This document shows, piece by piece, positions 18,408-27,836 of a stretch of 64,000 nucleotides of DNA. How positions within the stretch are numbered: the first letter of the stretch is position 1; each line of letters begins with the position of its first letter. The position numbers were made by a program, and so were the translations under genes. The notes under the pieces were generated by a model. The model did no database searches. It was not told the DNA's origin and worked only from the letters and a program-made list of their open reading frames with translations. The DNA is from Pseudoduganella danionis (GTDB taxonomy: Bacteria > Pseudomonadota > Gammaproteobacteria > Burkholderiales > Burkholderiaceae_D): positions 310,001 through 374,000 of the forward strand of contig NZ_WNKW01000006.1 in the NCBI RefSeq assembly GCF_009720775.1, in the 5' to 3' direction.

Positions 18408-20756
18408 ATGAGTACATCTTCAAATTCTTCGCCTCCGGACGCAACAAATTCGGTAAAACAGGGTAAACCTGCAACACGTTTCCTGATGCAGGCCGCTTTT
18501 GCCGTGGCCGGACTGGGTCTGGGCGGGATTTTGCTGGTGGTATTCGGGCTGGCCATGGCCTACCCCAATCTGCCCGAGCTCGATACGCTGACCGACTACC
18601 GGCCCAAGATGCCGCTGCGGATATTCTCGGCCGATAATGTGCTGATCGGCGAGTTCGGCGAAGAGCGACGCAACCTCGTGCACATCCGCGAGATTCCCGA
18701 CGTGATGAAGAAGGCCGTGCTGGCCATTGAAGATGACCGTTTCTATGAACACGGCGGCGTGGATTACACGGGCATCCTGCGTGCGGCCGTGCACAATGCC
18801 ACAGGCGGCGCCAAACAGGGGGCTTCGACTATTACCCAGCAGGTGGCGCGTAACTTCTTCCTGTCCAGCGAACAGACGCTCAAGCGCAAACTGTACGAGA
18901 TGCTGCTCGCATGGAAGATCGAGAAGAATCTGAGCAAGGACCAGATTCTCGAGGTGTATATGAACCAGATCTATCTGGGCCAGCGCGCCTACGGCTTCTC
19001 CTCGGCCGCCCAGATCTATTTCGGCAAATCGCTCAAGGAACTGACGGTGGCGGAAGCGGCCATGCTGGCCGGCCTGCCGAAAGCGCCATCGGCCTACAAC
19101 CCCGTAGTCAACCCGAAACGCGCGCGCACGCGCCAGCAATACATCCTGCAGCGCATGCACGATCTGGGCTACATCACCGACAAACAGTTCGAAGCGGCCA
19201 AGGCCGAGCAGCTCAAGGTCAAGACCGATAGCAGCGAATTCGGCGTGCATGCCGAATACGTGGCCGAGATGGCACGCCAGCTAGTGTACGAACAGTTCAA
19301 GGAAGACACTTATACGCGCGGCCTGAACGTGTTCACCACCATTACCAAGGCCGATCAGGATGCCGCCTATCTGGCGCTGCGCAAAGGCGTGATGGACTAC
19401 GAGAAGCGCCACGCCTACCGCGGGCCGGAAGCCTATATCGACATCCCGCAGAACAAGGAAGAGGCGGACGACGCCATCGAAACGGAACTGGCCGACCATC
19501 CTGATAGCGACGACATCATCGCCGCCATGGTGCTGGCGGCCACGCCGCAGCAGATCACGGCCGTCACTGCCACTGGCGAAGAAATCAAGATCACGGGGCC
19601 GGGGCTGGAAATGGGCCGTTCGTGGCTGTCCGACAAGGCCGCGCCGAACAAGCGCATCCGCCGTGGCGCCGTCATCCGTGTGATGCAGGAAGGGAAGGAC
19701 TGGTTCGTCACCCAGATGCCAGAAATCGAATCGGCCTTCGTTGCGGCCGATACTCACGATGGCGCCATCAAGGCCATGGTGGGCGGCTTCGATTACAACC
19801 GCAGCAAATTCAATCACGTCACGCAGGCATGGCGCCAGCCCGGTTCTTCGTTCAAACCGTTCATCTACTCCGCTTCGCTGGAGCGCGGCCTGTCGCCCGC
19901 TACCATCATCAACGATGCGCCGATTTCCTTTGATGCCGGCCAGACGGGCGGGCAGGCATGGGAGCCGAAGAACTACGACGGCAAGTATGAAGGGCCGATG
20001 ACCATGCGTAAGGGCTTAACCAAGTCCAAGAACATGATCTCGATTCGCATCCTGCACCGCATAGGCGCGAAATACGGGCAGGAGTACAGCACGCGCTTCG
20101 GCTTCGACGCCGACAAGAACCCGCCCTATCTGACGCTGGCTCTGGGTGCAGGCAACGTGACGCCGCTGCAGATGGCCGGTGCCTACGCGGTGTTTGCCAA
20201 CGGCGGTTACAAGGTCAACCCTTACCTGATTTCGCGCGTGACGGATGCCAACGGCAAGGTGCTGTCGCAAGCCCGTCCTGACAAGGCCGGCGATGAAGCC
20301 AACCGCGTGATCGACGAACGCAACGCCTTCCTGATGGACAGCATGCTCAAAGACGTGGTGCGCTTCGGTACGGCCACCAAGGCGCTGGTGCTGAAACGCC
20401 CTGACCTGTCGGGCAAGACGGGCACCACCAATGATTCCATCGATGCGTGGTTTGCCGGCTATCAGCCGCATCTGGTGGGGGTGGCGTGGATAGGTTACGA
20501 CCAGCCCAAGAATCTGGGTAACCGCGAAACGGGTGGCGGTCTGGCCCTGCCGATCTGGATCAGCTATATGCAGAAGGCGCTGAAGAATATCCCTATCGAG
20601 GAACGTGCGGTGCCCGAAGGCGTGATGTTGATCGGCGACGAGTACTACTATGCGGAGAACCCGCCCGGTACGGGTGTGCCGAATATCGATGGCGGCAGCC
20701 GCGTGACCCCGGCCGATGAAAAGGCCAGGGACGCGGTGAAGAACGAATTATTCTGA
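18408..20756 (+). CDS. mrcA: penicillin-binding protein 1A (bifunctional peptidoglycan synthase)
   Basis: I use the ATG at 18408 (782 residues) because AAGAGA is correctly spaced from it; an in-frame ATG at 18399 is too close. An N-terminal cytoplasmic segment and one membrane helix (FAVAGLGLGGILLVVFGLAM) precede the GT51 transglycosylase domain, with the catalytic Glu in AIEDDRFYEHGG and QGASTITQQVARN. The transpeptidase domain has SSFKPF (catalytic Ser; SxxK), SKN (KSKNMISIR) and KTGTT (GKTGTTNDS). It polymerises and crosslinks peptidoglycan. It is divergent from pilMNOPQ, a conserved arrangement. The 3' end overlaps the convergent cyaY by 9 bp. Confidence 0.97.
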   Translation: MSTSSNSSPPDATNSVKQGKPATRFLMQAAFAVAGLGLGGILLVVFGLAMAYPNLPELDTLTDYRPKMPLRIFSADNVLIGEFGEERRNLVHIREIPDVMKKAVLAIEDDRFYEHGGVDYTGILRAAVHNATGGAKQGASTITQQVARNFFLSSEQTLKRKLYEMLLAWKIEKNLSKDQILEVYMNQIYLGQRAYGFSSAAQIYFGKSLKELTVAEAAMLAGLPKAPSAYNPVVNPKRARTRQQYILQRMHDLGYITDKQFEAAKAEQLKVKTDSSEFGVHAEYVAEMARQLVYEQFKEDTYTRGLNVFTTITKADQDAAYLALRKGVMDYEKRHAYRGPEAYIDIPQNKEEADDAIETELADHPDSDDIIAAMVLAATPQQITAVTATGEEIKITGPGLEMGRSWLSDKAAPNKRIRRGAVIRVMQEGKDWFVTQMPEIESAFVAADTHDGAIKAMVGGFDYNRSKFNHVTQAWRQPGSSFKPFIYSASLERGLSPATIINDAPISFDAGQTGGQAWEPKNYDGKYEGPMTMRKGLTKSKNMISIRILHRIGAKYGQEYSTRFGFDADKNPPYLTLALGAGNVTPLQMAGAYAVFANGGYKVNPYLISRVTDANGKVLSQARPDKAGDEANRVIDERNAFLMDSMLKDVVRFGTATKALVLKRPDLSGKTGTTNDSIDAWFAGYQPHLVGVAWIGYDQPKNLGNRETGGGLALPIWISYMQKALKNIPIEERAVPEGVMLIGDEYYYAENPPGTGVPNIDGGSRVTPADEKARDAVKNELF

Positions 20757-21089
20757 GCAGCCTTCCAGGCACACTGGCGCACCACCCTGCGCGCTGACCA
20801 TTTCGGACAGCGCGCTGAAGAGTTCGCTGTCGTCACGCGTGTTGTGCCATTTGCCATCGCGCATGCGGTAGTGGTAGCCGCCCGAACGGGAAGCCACCCA
20901 CATTTCCTGCATGGCGGCCTGACTGTTGACGATGATCTTGGAACCATTGTCGATAAACTCGATTTCCAGCACATTGCCACTGCGGCTGCACTCGACATCG
21001 ATCATGCCTTCGTCGTTCAATTCATCGAGGGCCAGTGCAATCCGGCTCAAGGTGGCGTCGGCCTGCGCCAGGAATTCTGATTCGCCCAT
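20748..21089 (-). CDS. cyaY: frataxin-like iron donor CyaY
   Basis: A 113-residue protein from the ATG at 21089 (MGESEFLAQADATLSRI); the frame extends four residues further upstream. The acidic first helix (LDELNDEGMIDVECSR) and the sheet NSQAAMQEMWVASRSGGYHY with W-H near DGKWHNTRDD are the frataxin signature. It binds iron and regulates IscS-dependent Fe-S assembly. Its 3' end overlaps mrcA by 9 bp tail to tail, and it is divergent from the lptM-like gene, as in gammaproteobacteria. Confidence 0.93.
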   Translation of the reverse strand: MGESEFLAQADATLSRIALALDELNDEGMIDVECSRSGNVLEIEFIDNGSKIIVNSQAAMQEMWVASRSGGYHYRMRDGKWHNTRDDSELFSALSEMVSAQGGAPVCLEGCSE

Positions 21090-21140
21090 GCTACACTCCA
21101 TGTTTAAGCAATTAATCTAACCTTCAAGCGTGATTCTATC

Positions 21141-21314
21141 GTGAAGTCCAGTTTCCGTTTTGTTATTGGCATAGCTACCCTGTGCCTGACCGTCTTGCTG
21201 AGCGCGTGCGGCCAACCCGGCCCGCTGTATCTGCCCAAGATTCCGCCCGCCAAACCAGCCAAGAGCGGTGATGCGGCAGCGGCACCGACTCCCCCTACCG
21301 CCCCTCAACAGTAA
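21141..21314 (+). CDS. lptM: small LptM/YifL-like lipoprotein
   Basis: A 57-residue lipoprotein found by reading from GTG 21141: hydrophobic signal (FRFVIGIATLCLTVLL), lipobox LSAC and the hallmark CGQPGPLYLPK directly after the lipidated Cys. It ends in a Pro/Ala-rich tail at TAA 21312-21314. LptM-type lipoproteins bind the LptDE lipopolysaccharide translocon and aid its oxidative maturation; this role is transferred from E. coli. It sits between cyaY (divergent) and lysA, 5 bp upstream, matching the cyaY-yifL-dapF layout. The GTG start has no strong Shine-Dalgarno. Confidence 0.85.
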   Translation: MKSSFRFVIGIATLCLTVLLSACGQPGPLYLPKIPPAKPAKSGDAAAAPTPPTAPQQ

Positions 21315-21319
21315 AGCTT

Positions 21320-22609
21320 ATGTCGCAAAATTCGTCGCATTTTTCCTATGTTAATGGCGTGCTGCACGCTGAAGGCGTGTCGCTGGCCGCCGTGGCCGAG
21401 CAGTTCGGCACTCCGACCTACGTGTATTCCAAGGCAGCCCTGCTGGCCAATTTCGCTTCCTACGCCGACGCCTGCGCCGGCCGCGATGCGCTGGTGTGCT
21501 ATGCCATGAAGGCCAACTCGAATCTGGCCATCCTCGACCTGCTGGCCCGTCAGGGTGCCGGTTTCGACATCGTTTCGGGCGGCGAACTGCTGCGCGTGCT
21601 GGCGGCCGGCGGCGACCCGCGCAAAGTGATTTTCTCGGGCGTGGGCAAGAGCGTGGCTGAAATGCAACTGGCGCTGACCCACGACATCCTGTGCTTCAAC
21701 GTGGAATCCATCCCCGAACTGCACCGCCTGAACGAAGTAGCGGGCGCGATGGGCAAGACGGCGCGCATCTCGCTGCGCGTCAACCCTAACGTGGATGCCA
21801 AGACCCACCCTTACATCGCCACCGGCCTGAAGGCCAACAAGTTCGGCGTAGCCTTCGACGATGCGCTGGCAACCTATCGTACGGCTGCCAAGCTGCCGCA
21901 TCTGGAAGTGACCGGCATCGACTGCCACATCGGCTCGCAGTTGCTGGACGACGCGCCGCTGCTGGAAGCGCTGGACCGCCTGATCGAGCTGATCGACCAG
22001 CTCGGCAGCGAAGGCATCGTTCTGCACCACCTCGACATCGGTGGCGGCATCGGCATCCAGTACGGTGAAGCGGGCGAAGCCGACCCTGTGCCCGTGGGCG
22101 ACTATCTGGGCCGTCTGTTTGCCCGTATCGACGCATGGCGCGCCGAGCGTCACGCCGGTGTACCGATCAAGGTCATTTTCGAACCGGGCCGCTCCATCGT
22201 GGGCGACACGGGCGTGCTGCTGACCCGCGTGGAATACCTCAAGCACGGCGAAGAAAAGAACTTCTGCATCGTCGATGCAGCCATGAACGATATGTCGCGC
22301 CCTACCCTGTATCAGGCGTGGATGGATATGCAGCCCGTGGTGCAAGGCCAGAGCGAGGCCCAGACCTACGACGTGGTGGGCCCGATCTGCGAATCGGGCG
22401 ACTGGCTGGCACGTGACCGTGCACTGGCCGTGCAGGCCGGCGATCTGCTGGTGATGCACTGCGCCGGCGCCTACGGCATGACCATGTCCTCCAACTACAA
22501 CACGCGTGGCCGTGCGGCCGAAGTCATCGTTGACGGCAGCAGCAGCCACGAAGTGCGCAAGCGCGAAAATCCGGCCGACCTGTACGCGCTGGAATCGCGC
22601 CTCGCCTAA
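21320..22609 (+). CDS. lysA: diaminopimelate decarboxylase
   Basis: A 429-residue PLP enzyme of fold type III: YAMKANSNLAIL contains the PLP lysine, HIGSQLLDDAP and LDIGGGIGIQY bind phosphate, EPGRSIVGDTG is the conserved glycine loop, and GPICESGDWLARDR carries the active-site Cys of the partner subunit. It converts meso-diaminopimelate to L-lysine. It is probably co-transcribed with the lptM-like gene. A palindromic repeat element follows its stop codon. Confidence 0.97.
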   Translation: MSQNSSHFSYVNGVLHAEGVSLAAVAEQFGTPTYVYSKAALLANFASYADACAGRDALVCYAMKANSNLAILDLLARQGAGFDIVSGGELLRVLAAGGDPRKVIFSGVGKSVAEMQLALTHDILCFNVESIPELHRLNEVAGAMGKTARISLRVNPNVDAKTHPYIATGLKANKFGVAFDDALATYRTAAKLPHLEVTGIDCHIGSQLLDDAPLLEALDRLIELIDQLGSEGIVLHHLDIGGGIGIQYGEAGEADPVPVGDYLGRLFARIDAWRAERHAGVPIKVIFEPGRSIVGDTGVLLTRVEYLKHGEEKNFCIVDAAMNDMSRPTLYQAWMDMQPVVQGQSEAQTYDVVGPICESGDWLARDRALAVQAGDLLVMHCAGAYGMTMSSNYNTRGRAAEVIVDGSSSHEVRKRENPADLYALESRLA

Positions 22610-22617
22610 CCCACTGC

Positions 22618-22710
22618 GGGGTCAGGTCGGGCAAGGTGTCGATCTTTGAGAATTCTCAAGAAACGCACCAATGCCCGACCTGACACTTACACTTTGCCCG
22701 ACCTGACCCC
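22618..22710. repeat. composite palindromic (REP/BIME-like) element, copy 1
   Basis: A 93-bp element. GGGGTCAGGTCGGGCAAGGTG at the left end faces its inverse CACTTTGCCCGACCTGACCCC at the right end. A second inverted GCCCGACCTGAC lies inside, and TTGAGAATTCTCAA makes a small central palindrome. A longer copy lies at 44606-44720. It sits between convergent lysA and msrQ and reaches into msrQ: the final seven codons (GVRSGKV) and TAA of msrQ are element sequence. Confidence 0.85.
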
Positions 22711-23313
22711 AAATAGTTGGTACTTGCCATTCAGGCGGAATAGCAGCAGGCCTGCGACGATGCAGGCGAATAGGATGGGCTGGCCCAGCAGGTGCTTGCC
22801 CGCCTTCATCCACCAGAAGTGCAGCACGGCCAGCGGCGCGATCACGTATATCAGCTGGTGCAGCCGCTGCCAGGCCTTGCCGCCCAGCCGGCGCATCATG
22901 CCGTTGGTGCTCGTCACGGCCAGCGGTATCAGCAGCACGAAGGCGATAAAGCCCACTGTGATAAACGGCCGCTTGAGCACATCTTTCCACATTTCCTGCA
23001 CGTCGAAGAAGTGATCGAACCACAGGAAGGTGAGGAAGTGCAGCAGGCCGTAGAAGAACACATACAGCCCCGCCATGCGGCGCAGTTTGACCAGCCAGTT
23101 CCAGCCCGTCAGGCGCCGCGCAGGCGTAATCGCGAGCGTTACGGTGAGCAGGTACAGCGTCCAGTCGCCCGTGCCGCGCGTGATGAACTCCAGCGGTTCC
23201 ACCAGTTGCCCCGTCACCGTCAGATAAACCATGCGCGCAAGCGGAAGCAGCGCCAGCACAAACAGTACGCCCTTGAGCCAGCCTAGCTGGCGCGCAGTCA
23301 GTTGCACGGCCAT
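22687..23313 (-). CDS. msrQ: MsrQ, haem-binding membrane subunit of the MsrPQ methionine sulfoxide reductase
   Basis: A 208-residue integral membrane protein of the YedZ/ferric-reductase-like family, with about six hydrophobic helices and conserved haem-ligand histidines (e.g. YGLLHFLTF, RLHQLIYVIAPLAVLHFWW). It feeds quinol electrons to MsrP for repair of oxidised periplasmic methionines. The ATG at 23313 lies 3 bp after the msrP stop. The C-terminal GVRSGKV is encoded by the palindromic repeat element, so the native tail was probably replaced. Confidence 0.94.
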   Translation of the reverse strand: MAVQLTARQLGWLKGVLFVLALLPLARMVYLTVTGQLVEPLEFITRGTGDWTLYLLTVTLAITPARRLTGWNWLVKLRRMAGLYVFFYGLLHFLTFLWFDHFFDVQEMWKDVLKRPFITVGFIAFVLLIPLAVTSTNGMMRRLGGKAWQRLHQLIYVIAPLAVLHFWWMKAGKHLLGQPILFACIVAGLLLFRLNGKYQLFGVRSGKV

Positions 23314-23316
23314 GGC

Positions 23317-24294
23317 TTAGTAGAACTTCTTCAGGTCCATGCCTGCATACAGCGGCGCCACGTCGGCATAGCCGTTGAACATCAGGGTCTTGCGTTTGCG
23401 CGCGAGGAAGCCGTCTTCACCGATGCGGCGCTCGGAGGCCTGCGACCAGCGCGGGTGATCCACTTCGGGATTCACATTCGAATAGAAGCCGTATTCATTG
23501 GGCGCCGACAGATTCCACGAGGTACGCGGCTGTTCGCGCACGAAGCGGATCTTGACGATGGACTTGGCCGATTTGAAGCCGTACTTCCACGGCAGTACCA
23601 TGCGCACGGGCGCACCGTTCTGGTTGGGCAGCACTTCGCCATACATGCCCAAGGTCAGCAGCGCCAGCGGATGCGCCGCTTCGTCGATGCGCAAACCTTC
23701 CGTGTAAGGCCAGTCCAGCACGCGGCTGCCTACGCCGGGCATCTGCTTTTTGTCGGCCAGCGAAATGAATTCCACGTATTTGGCGTTGCTGGTCGGTTCG
23801 ACCTTTTTCATGAGTTCGGAGAACGAATAACCTACCCACGGGATCACCATGGACCAACCTTCCACGCAGCGCAGGCGATACACGCGCTCTTCCAGCGGCG
23901 CCAGTTTCAGCAGGCTGTCCAGATCGAACGTCAGGGGCTTTTTCACTTCGCCCTCGATGCTGACCGTCCACGGATGGGTTTTCAGCGTGCCCGCATACAT
24001 GGCCGGCTCGCTCTTGTCGGTGCCGAATTCGTAGAAATTGTTGTAGCTCGTCGCGTCCTTGTAGGGCGTGGGCTTGTCCAGCGCCGAATACGCGGGATTG
24101 AGCTTGCCCGCCAGTTTGGGACGCACGCCCTGCGCAAACGCTTCGCGCTGGGCCATTTCCATCAGCGCGGCGCTGCCGATGGCGCCGACGGCCAACTGGC
24201 GGATGAAGTCACGCCGACCTTCGTAGACGGCGCGCGGGGTGATTTCCGAGGAAAACGGCAGTTCGATGCCGTTCGGACTACGTTTGATCAACAT
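23317..24294 (-). CDS. msrP: MsrP, molybdopterin methionine sulfoxide reductase catalytic subunit
   Basis: I start at ATG 24294 ([14 protein letters not shown], 325 residues) because AGGAG sits five bases upstream; the frame extends seven residues further to a TTG. A Tat signal [11 protein letters not shown] precedes the cleavage region (AFAQG). The oxidoreductase molybdopterin fold has the Mo-ligating Cys in [15 protein letters not shown]. It reduces methionine sulfoxide in periplasmic proteins using electrons from MsrQ, encoded immediately downstream. Confidence 0.95.
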   Translation of the reverse strand: MLIKRSPNGIELPFSSEITPRAVYEGRRDFIRQLAVGAIGSAALMEMAQREAFAQGVRPKLAGKLNPAYSALDKPTPYKDATSYNNFYEFGTDKSEPAMYAGTLKTHPWTVSIEGEVKKPLTFDLDSLLKLAPLEERVYRLRCVEGWSMVIPWVGYSFSELMKKVEPTSNAKYVEFISLADKKQMPGVGSRVLDWPYTEGLRIDEAAHPLALLTLGMYGEVLPNQNGAPVRMVLPWKYGFKSAKSIVKIRFVREQPRTSWNLSAPNEYGFYSNVNPEVDHPRWSQASERRIGEDGFLARKRKTLMFNGYADVAPLYAGMDLKKFY

Positions 24295-24422
24295 GCTGGC
24301 TCCTGTGGTGGTCAAGGTATTTACTAAGAACTAAGACTGCGCTCACTGTCAGTCTCCAACCTTAGTCGCGCGGCAAAACGCAACCTTACACCATTCTTCG
24401 CCAGCCGTTGTTTAGGCCTAAA

Positions 24423-25577
24423 TTAAAGCTTGCCGTAGGAGTGCAGACCGGACAGGAACATGTTGACGCCAAGGAAAGCAAAGGTCGTCACCAGCAGGCC
24501 CACCAGCGCCCACCAGGCAGCCGGACGGCCACGCAGGCCCGTCATCAAGCGCATGTGCAGCCAGGCTGCATAGTTGAGCCACACGATCAGCGCCCAGGTT
24601 TCTTTCGGGTCCCACGACCAGTAGCCACCCCAGGCTTCCGCCGCCCACAGCGCACCGAGAATGGTGGCGATGGTGAAGAAGGCGAAACCGGCCGAAATGG
24701 CTTTGTACATCACGTCATCCAGCACTTCGGCCGAAGGCAGACGGTCGACCAGATAACCCGAGGTTTTCAGCAGATAGGCGGCAGCCACCATGGCCGCCAG
24801 CGAGAAGTTGCCATAGCCGATGAAGTTGGCCGGTACGTGGATTTTCATCCACCAGCTTTGCAGGGCCGGCAGCAGCGGCTGGATTTCGGCCGCATCGCGG
24901 GTGTTGGTGTACCAGAACAGGAAGGCAATGGCTGCCGTGATCACGAGCGTGACGAAGGCGCCCATCTGGCTGGTGGCGTAGCGCTGTTCGAAGTACAGGT
25001 AGAACATGGCCGTGATCAGGGCGAACAGCACGAACACTTCGTACAGATTGGAGACGGGGATGTGGCCCACGTCCGTGCCGATCAGGTAGGACTCGTACCA
25101 GCGCACCATCATGCCCGTCAGGCCCAGTATGACGGCAGCCCAGCACAGCTTGTTACCGATGCTGAAAGCGACGGTCGAACGGCCCAGCATGCCCACCCAG
25201 TAGAACAGCGTGGACAGGATGAACATCATGCTCATCCACAGAATCGCCGACTGGCTGGACAGCATCATGCGCAACCAGAATTTCTTGGTGCCGTTATCGA
25301 GTACGCCGCCATACATGGCAATCGCACCCAGCGACAGCAGCGCCACCAGCGGCATCAGCCAGCGCGCCGGTTTCCAGTGCCAGCCCAGCGCCGCAAACGT
25401 GGGCGCCGCCGCCAGCAGGATGCCCTGCTCGTAGACGTCCATATACCGGCCGTAGCGGCTCAGGCCGAACAGCGAGGCGGCCACCAGTGCCAGGCCGAAT
25501 ACCCAGTCCAGCAGCGTCAGGCGTTTGAAATAGCCGGGCGCTTGCGTGTAGGTCTGGCTCGATTGGGTCAGTTCCAT
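24423..25577 (-). CDS. ccsB: cytochrome c biogenesis protein CcsB (CcsA/CcmC-like, system II)
   Basis: A 384-residue polytopic protein of about eight transmembrane helices with the tryptophan-rich haem-handling motif WGGYWSWDPKETWAL and flanking histidines (AAWLHMRL). With ResB it forms the system II haem exporter and ligase that attaches haem to CXXCH apocytochromes. It lies 40 bp downstream of resB, and the pair is preceded by a cytochrome c4 gene. The 107-bp gap to msrP holds only an imperfect hairpin around 24335-24365. Confidence 0.94.
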   Translation of the reverse strand: MELTQSSQTYTQAPGYFKRLTLLDWVFGLALVAASLFGLSRYGRYMDVYEQGILLAAAPTFAALGWHWKPARWLMPLVALLSLGAIAMYGGVLDNGTKKFWLRMMLSSQSAILWMSMMFILSTLFYWVGMLGRSTVAFSIGNKLCWAAVILGLTGMMVRWYESYLIGTDVGHIPVSNLYEVFVLFALITAMFYLYFEQRYATSQMGAFVTLVITAAIAFLFWYTNTRDAAEIQPLLPALQSWWMKIHVPANFIGYGNFSLAAMVAAAYLLKTSGYLVDRLPSAEVLDDVMYKAISAGFAFFTIATILGALWAAEAWGGYWSWDPKETWALIVWLNYAAWLHMRLMTGLRGRPAAWWALVGLLVTTFAFLGVNMFLSGLHSYGKL

Positions 25578-25617
25578 CTTCTTTCTCCGTCCCTGCCGGT
25601 CAACGTGGCTAAAAAGC

Positions 25618-27711
25618 TCACGCCGATTGCGGCAGTTTTTCTTTCAGGTTCTCAAATTCGCGTTCGAAGTCCAGCGTTTTGCGCTGGGTACTCATGGCCA
25701 TCAGGGCTTCGGCGCCATCGGCATGGTCGGTAATCCAGATCCACAGGCGGCGCTCGCGGATGTAGAACATGGAGAATACACCGATCACGAGGAACAAACA
25801 GCCCAGATAGACGACATTTTTGCCGGGCGAGCGGGTTATCTGGAAGACCGAGGCTTGCACCTGAGTAAAGTCATCAAGTTGCAGATAGATAGGCGCGCCG
25901 TAGAAATAGCCGTCCGACAGGGCATTGGTGGCCAGTTGCAGGAAGCGCGCATGGTTCTGATCCGGTGTGGCGGGTGCCAGACCATCCTGGGCGCGCGCCA
26001 CCTGCCACAGTTCCCACAGCGTGCCGTTGAGGATTTTCATGAACACATCGGCGGCTTTTTCCTGCTCGGCCGCCGGGATCTTCTCGAGGAAGCGCGAGAT
26101 GGCCACAAAGCCGCCCACTTTGCCGTCACCGGCGAAGATGGACAGGCTCTTGTCGGCCGAAGCCTGTAGCTGCAGCTGGATCTGCTGGGCGTTGGCCGAT
26201 TGGGGCGCCGCACGGCGCGCATAGCGCTGGGCCGCCTCCGTGCGCAGGGCCGGGGTATTCAGCGCAGCGCGCAGACGCATCCAGTCCTTCAGGCCGTGTT
26301 CATCATCGGCCGGTATGCGCAGATAGGTGAACGGATCGGACGGGCTGTTACGCATGCCGGCCAGATACATGGTGGCGCCATCAATCTGGATGGGCTGCAT
26401 ATAGTTCTGGTACTCGCGTGCCTGACCGTTCTTGTCGCGCAGCTTGTAGGTAAAGCTGGGGCCGACGTTCTTCATGTCCTTGTTGTTGGCATTGCGCGCA
26501 GCCGAGCCCGTGTGCTTGTCGAGTGTGGCGCTCAGCGTCTGCTCCAGACTTTCACCCTTGGTCACGGCGCGCGGGTCTTGCGTATTACCCATGTTTTCCA
26601 CGTTGAACGCGCGGAAGCCCGTCCATTCCACCGTGTAGGCATCACCGAGTGGTGTCGAGGTGCCCACTTCGCCATTCAGGGCAAACGTGGTGCTGCTGCC
26701 ACCAGCCATGGGGAAGCCTGTCAGTTTCAGCTTACTACCACCGTCGTCGAAGCTGGACTGGTAGATGGCCAGCCCTTTGAAGATCAGCGGCTTGTTAACT
26801 TCGATCACAGCATTGACCTTTTCGCCACTCACGTTGTCGCGCACTTCCACTTCGGAGGCGAACAGCTTGGGCATGCCCGTGGTGTAGAAATCGACGGTGA
26901 ATTTTTTCAGCGAAATAGTGATCGGCAAATCCTGGATCAGTACGCCATCAGGACGGTTCAGAATCGCGCTGTCGCTGGTGGCGCCTTCCGGCACCAGCGT
27001 ATTGCCACGGAAACTAGGGTTGGAGGTGCTCAAACGGCTCTGCGCCGGCACATTGGCAATCAGGCCCGAGCCATTGAACGGCACTTTGCCGGCGAACCAT
27101 TCCTGCGCCCGGATCGGCATGTCCGAATCGAGCAGGCCGCCGATACAGATCACCACGATGGCCGCGTGGGCGAAGATGTAGCCGAACTTGTTACCAGCGC
27201 CGCGTTTGGCGGCCACCAGCGTGCCGCCATCGCGCTCCACGGTTTTCACGGCATAACCGGCATCGGCCAGCCGCGCCGCGCTCTGCTGGGCCAGCGCCGT
27301 GCGTGCCAGCGGCGCACGCCATTGCATCTTGTGGTGGAAGTTCAGCAGCGAGCTAGCGCGCACGTTCTCGCGCCAGCTGCGCATATCGCGCAGCATCTTG
27401 GGCGTATTGCGCATGATGCACAGCGTGGTGGACGTCACCAGCATGCCCATCAACAGCAAGAACCACCAGGCCGAGTACACGGCATACAGGCCCAGCTTGC
27501 GGAACACTTCGAACCAGAACGGACCGAACTGGTTGATGTAGTTATTGGTCGCCTCGTTCTGCTTCATCACCGTGCCGACCACGGCGGCAATGGCGATCAT
27601 GGCCAGCAAAGCGATCGCAAAGCGCATCGAAGAAATGAGCTCGATCAATTCGCCGATCAGGGGACGACGGGTTTTTACGGCAATACCGGAAGTGCTGGGG
27701 CTGCTGCTCAT
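25618..27711 (-). CDS. resB: cytochrome c biogenesis protein ResB
   Basis: I start at ATG 27711 (MSSSPSTSGIAVKTRRP, 697 residues); a longer frame begins 16 codons upstream but is not conserved in character. Membrane helices are near FAIALLAMIAIAAVVGTV, WWFLLLMGMLVTST, FGYIFAHAAIVVICIGG and, C-terminally, VVYLGCLFLVIGVFSMFYI, with a large periplasmic domain between. ResB is the partner of CcsB in system II haem ligation. Confidence 0.94.
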   Translation of the reverse strand: MSSSPSTSGIAVKTRRPLIGELIELISSMRFAIALLAMIAIAAVVGTVMKQNEATNNYINQFGPFWFEVFRKLGLYAVYSAWWFLLLMGMLVTSTTLCIMRNTPKMLRDMRSWRENVRASSLLNFHHKMQWRAPLARTALAQQSAARLADAGYAVKTVERDGGTLVAAKRGAGNKFGYIFAHAAIVVICIGGLLDSDMPIRAQEWFAGKVPFNGSGLIANVPAQSRLSTSNPSFRGNTLVPEGATSDSAILNRPDGVLIQDLPITISLKKFTVDFYTTGMPKLFASEVEVRDNVSGEKVNAVIEVNKPLIFKGLAIYQSSFDDGGSKLKLTGFPMAGGSSTTFALNGEVGTSTPLGDAYTVEWTGFRAFNVENMGNTQDPRAVTKGESLEQTLSATLDKHTGSAARNANNKDMKNVGPSFTYKLRDKNGQAREYQNYMQPIQIDGATMYLAGMRNSPSDPFTYLRIPADDEHGLKDWMRLRAALNTPALRTEAAQRYARRAAPQSANAQQIQLQLQASADKSLSIFAGDGKVGGFVAISRFLEKIPAAEQEKAADVFMKILNGTLWELWQVARAQDGLAPATPDQNHARFLQLATNALSDGYFYGAPIYLQLDDFTQVQASVFQITRSPGKNVVYLGCLFLVIGVFSMFYIRERRLWIWITDHADGAEALMAMSTQRKTLDFEREFENLKEKLPQSA

Positions 27712-27757
27712 GCTAGGAAAGGTTTCTCGAAAAATGTGCTGACGGCAGCATAACAAC

Positions 27758-27795
27758 AAAAAGGGCAGCCCGCTTACGCTGCCGCCCTTTTTTTA
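27758..27795 (-). terminator. rho-independent terminator after the cytochrome c4 gene
   Basis: On the minus strand GGCAGC, an 8-base loop and GCTGCC are followed by CTTTTT. On the plus strand the same block ends in a run of seven T. It lies between the cytochrome c4 stop (27837) and the resB start, so it probably separates the two units. Confidence 0.7.
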
Positions 27796-27836
27796 TGGCC
27801 ATGCGGTCCCGCCCGAGAGCGGGGCCGAGGTGGTGA

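Noticed and set aside
22622-23023. 133-codon minus-strand frame reading through the repeat element
   Set aside because: It is a shifted frame of msrQ plus palindromic repeat sequence.
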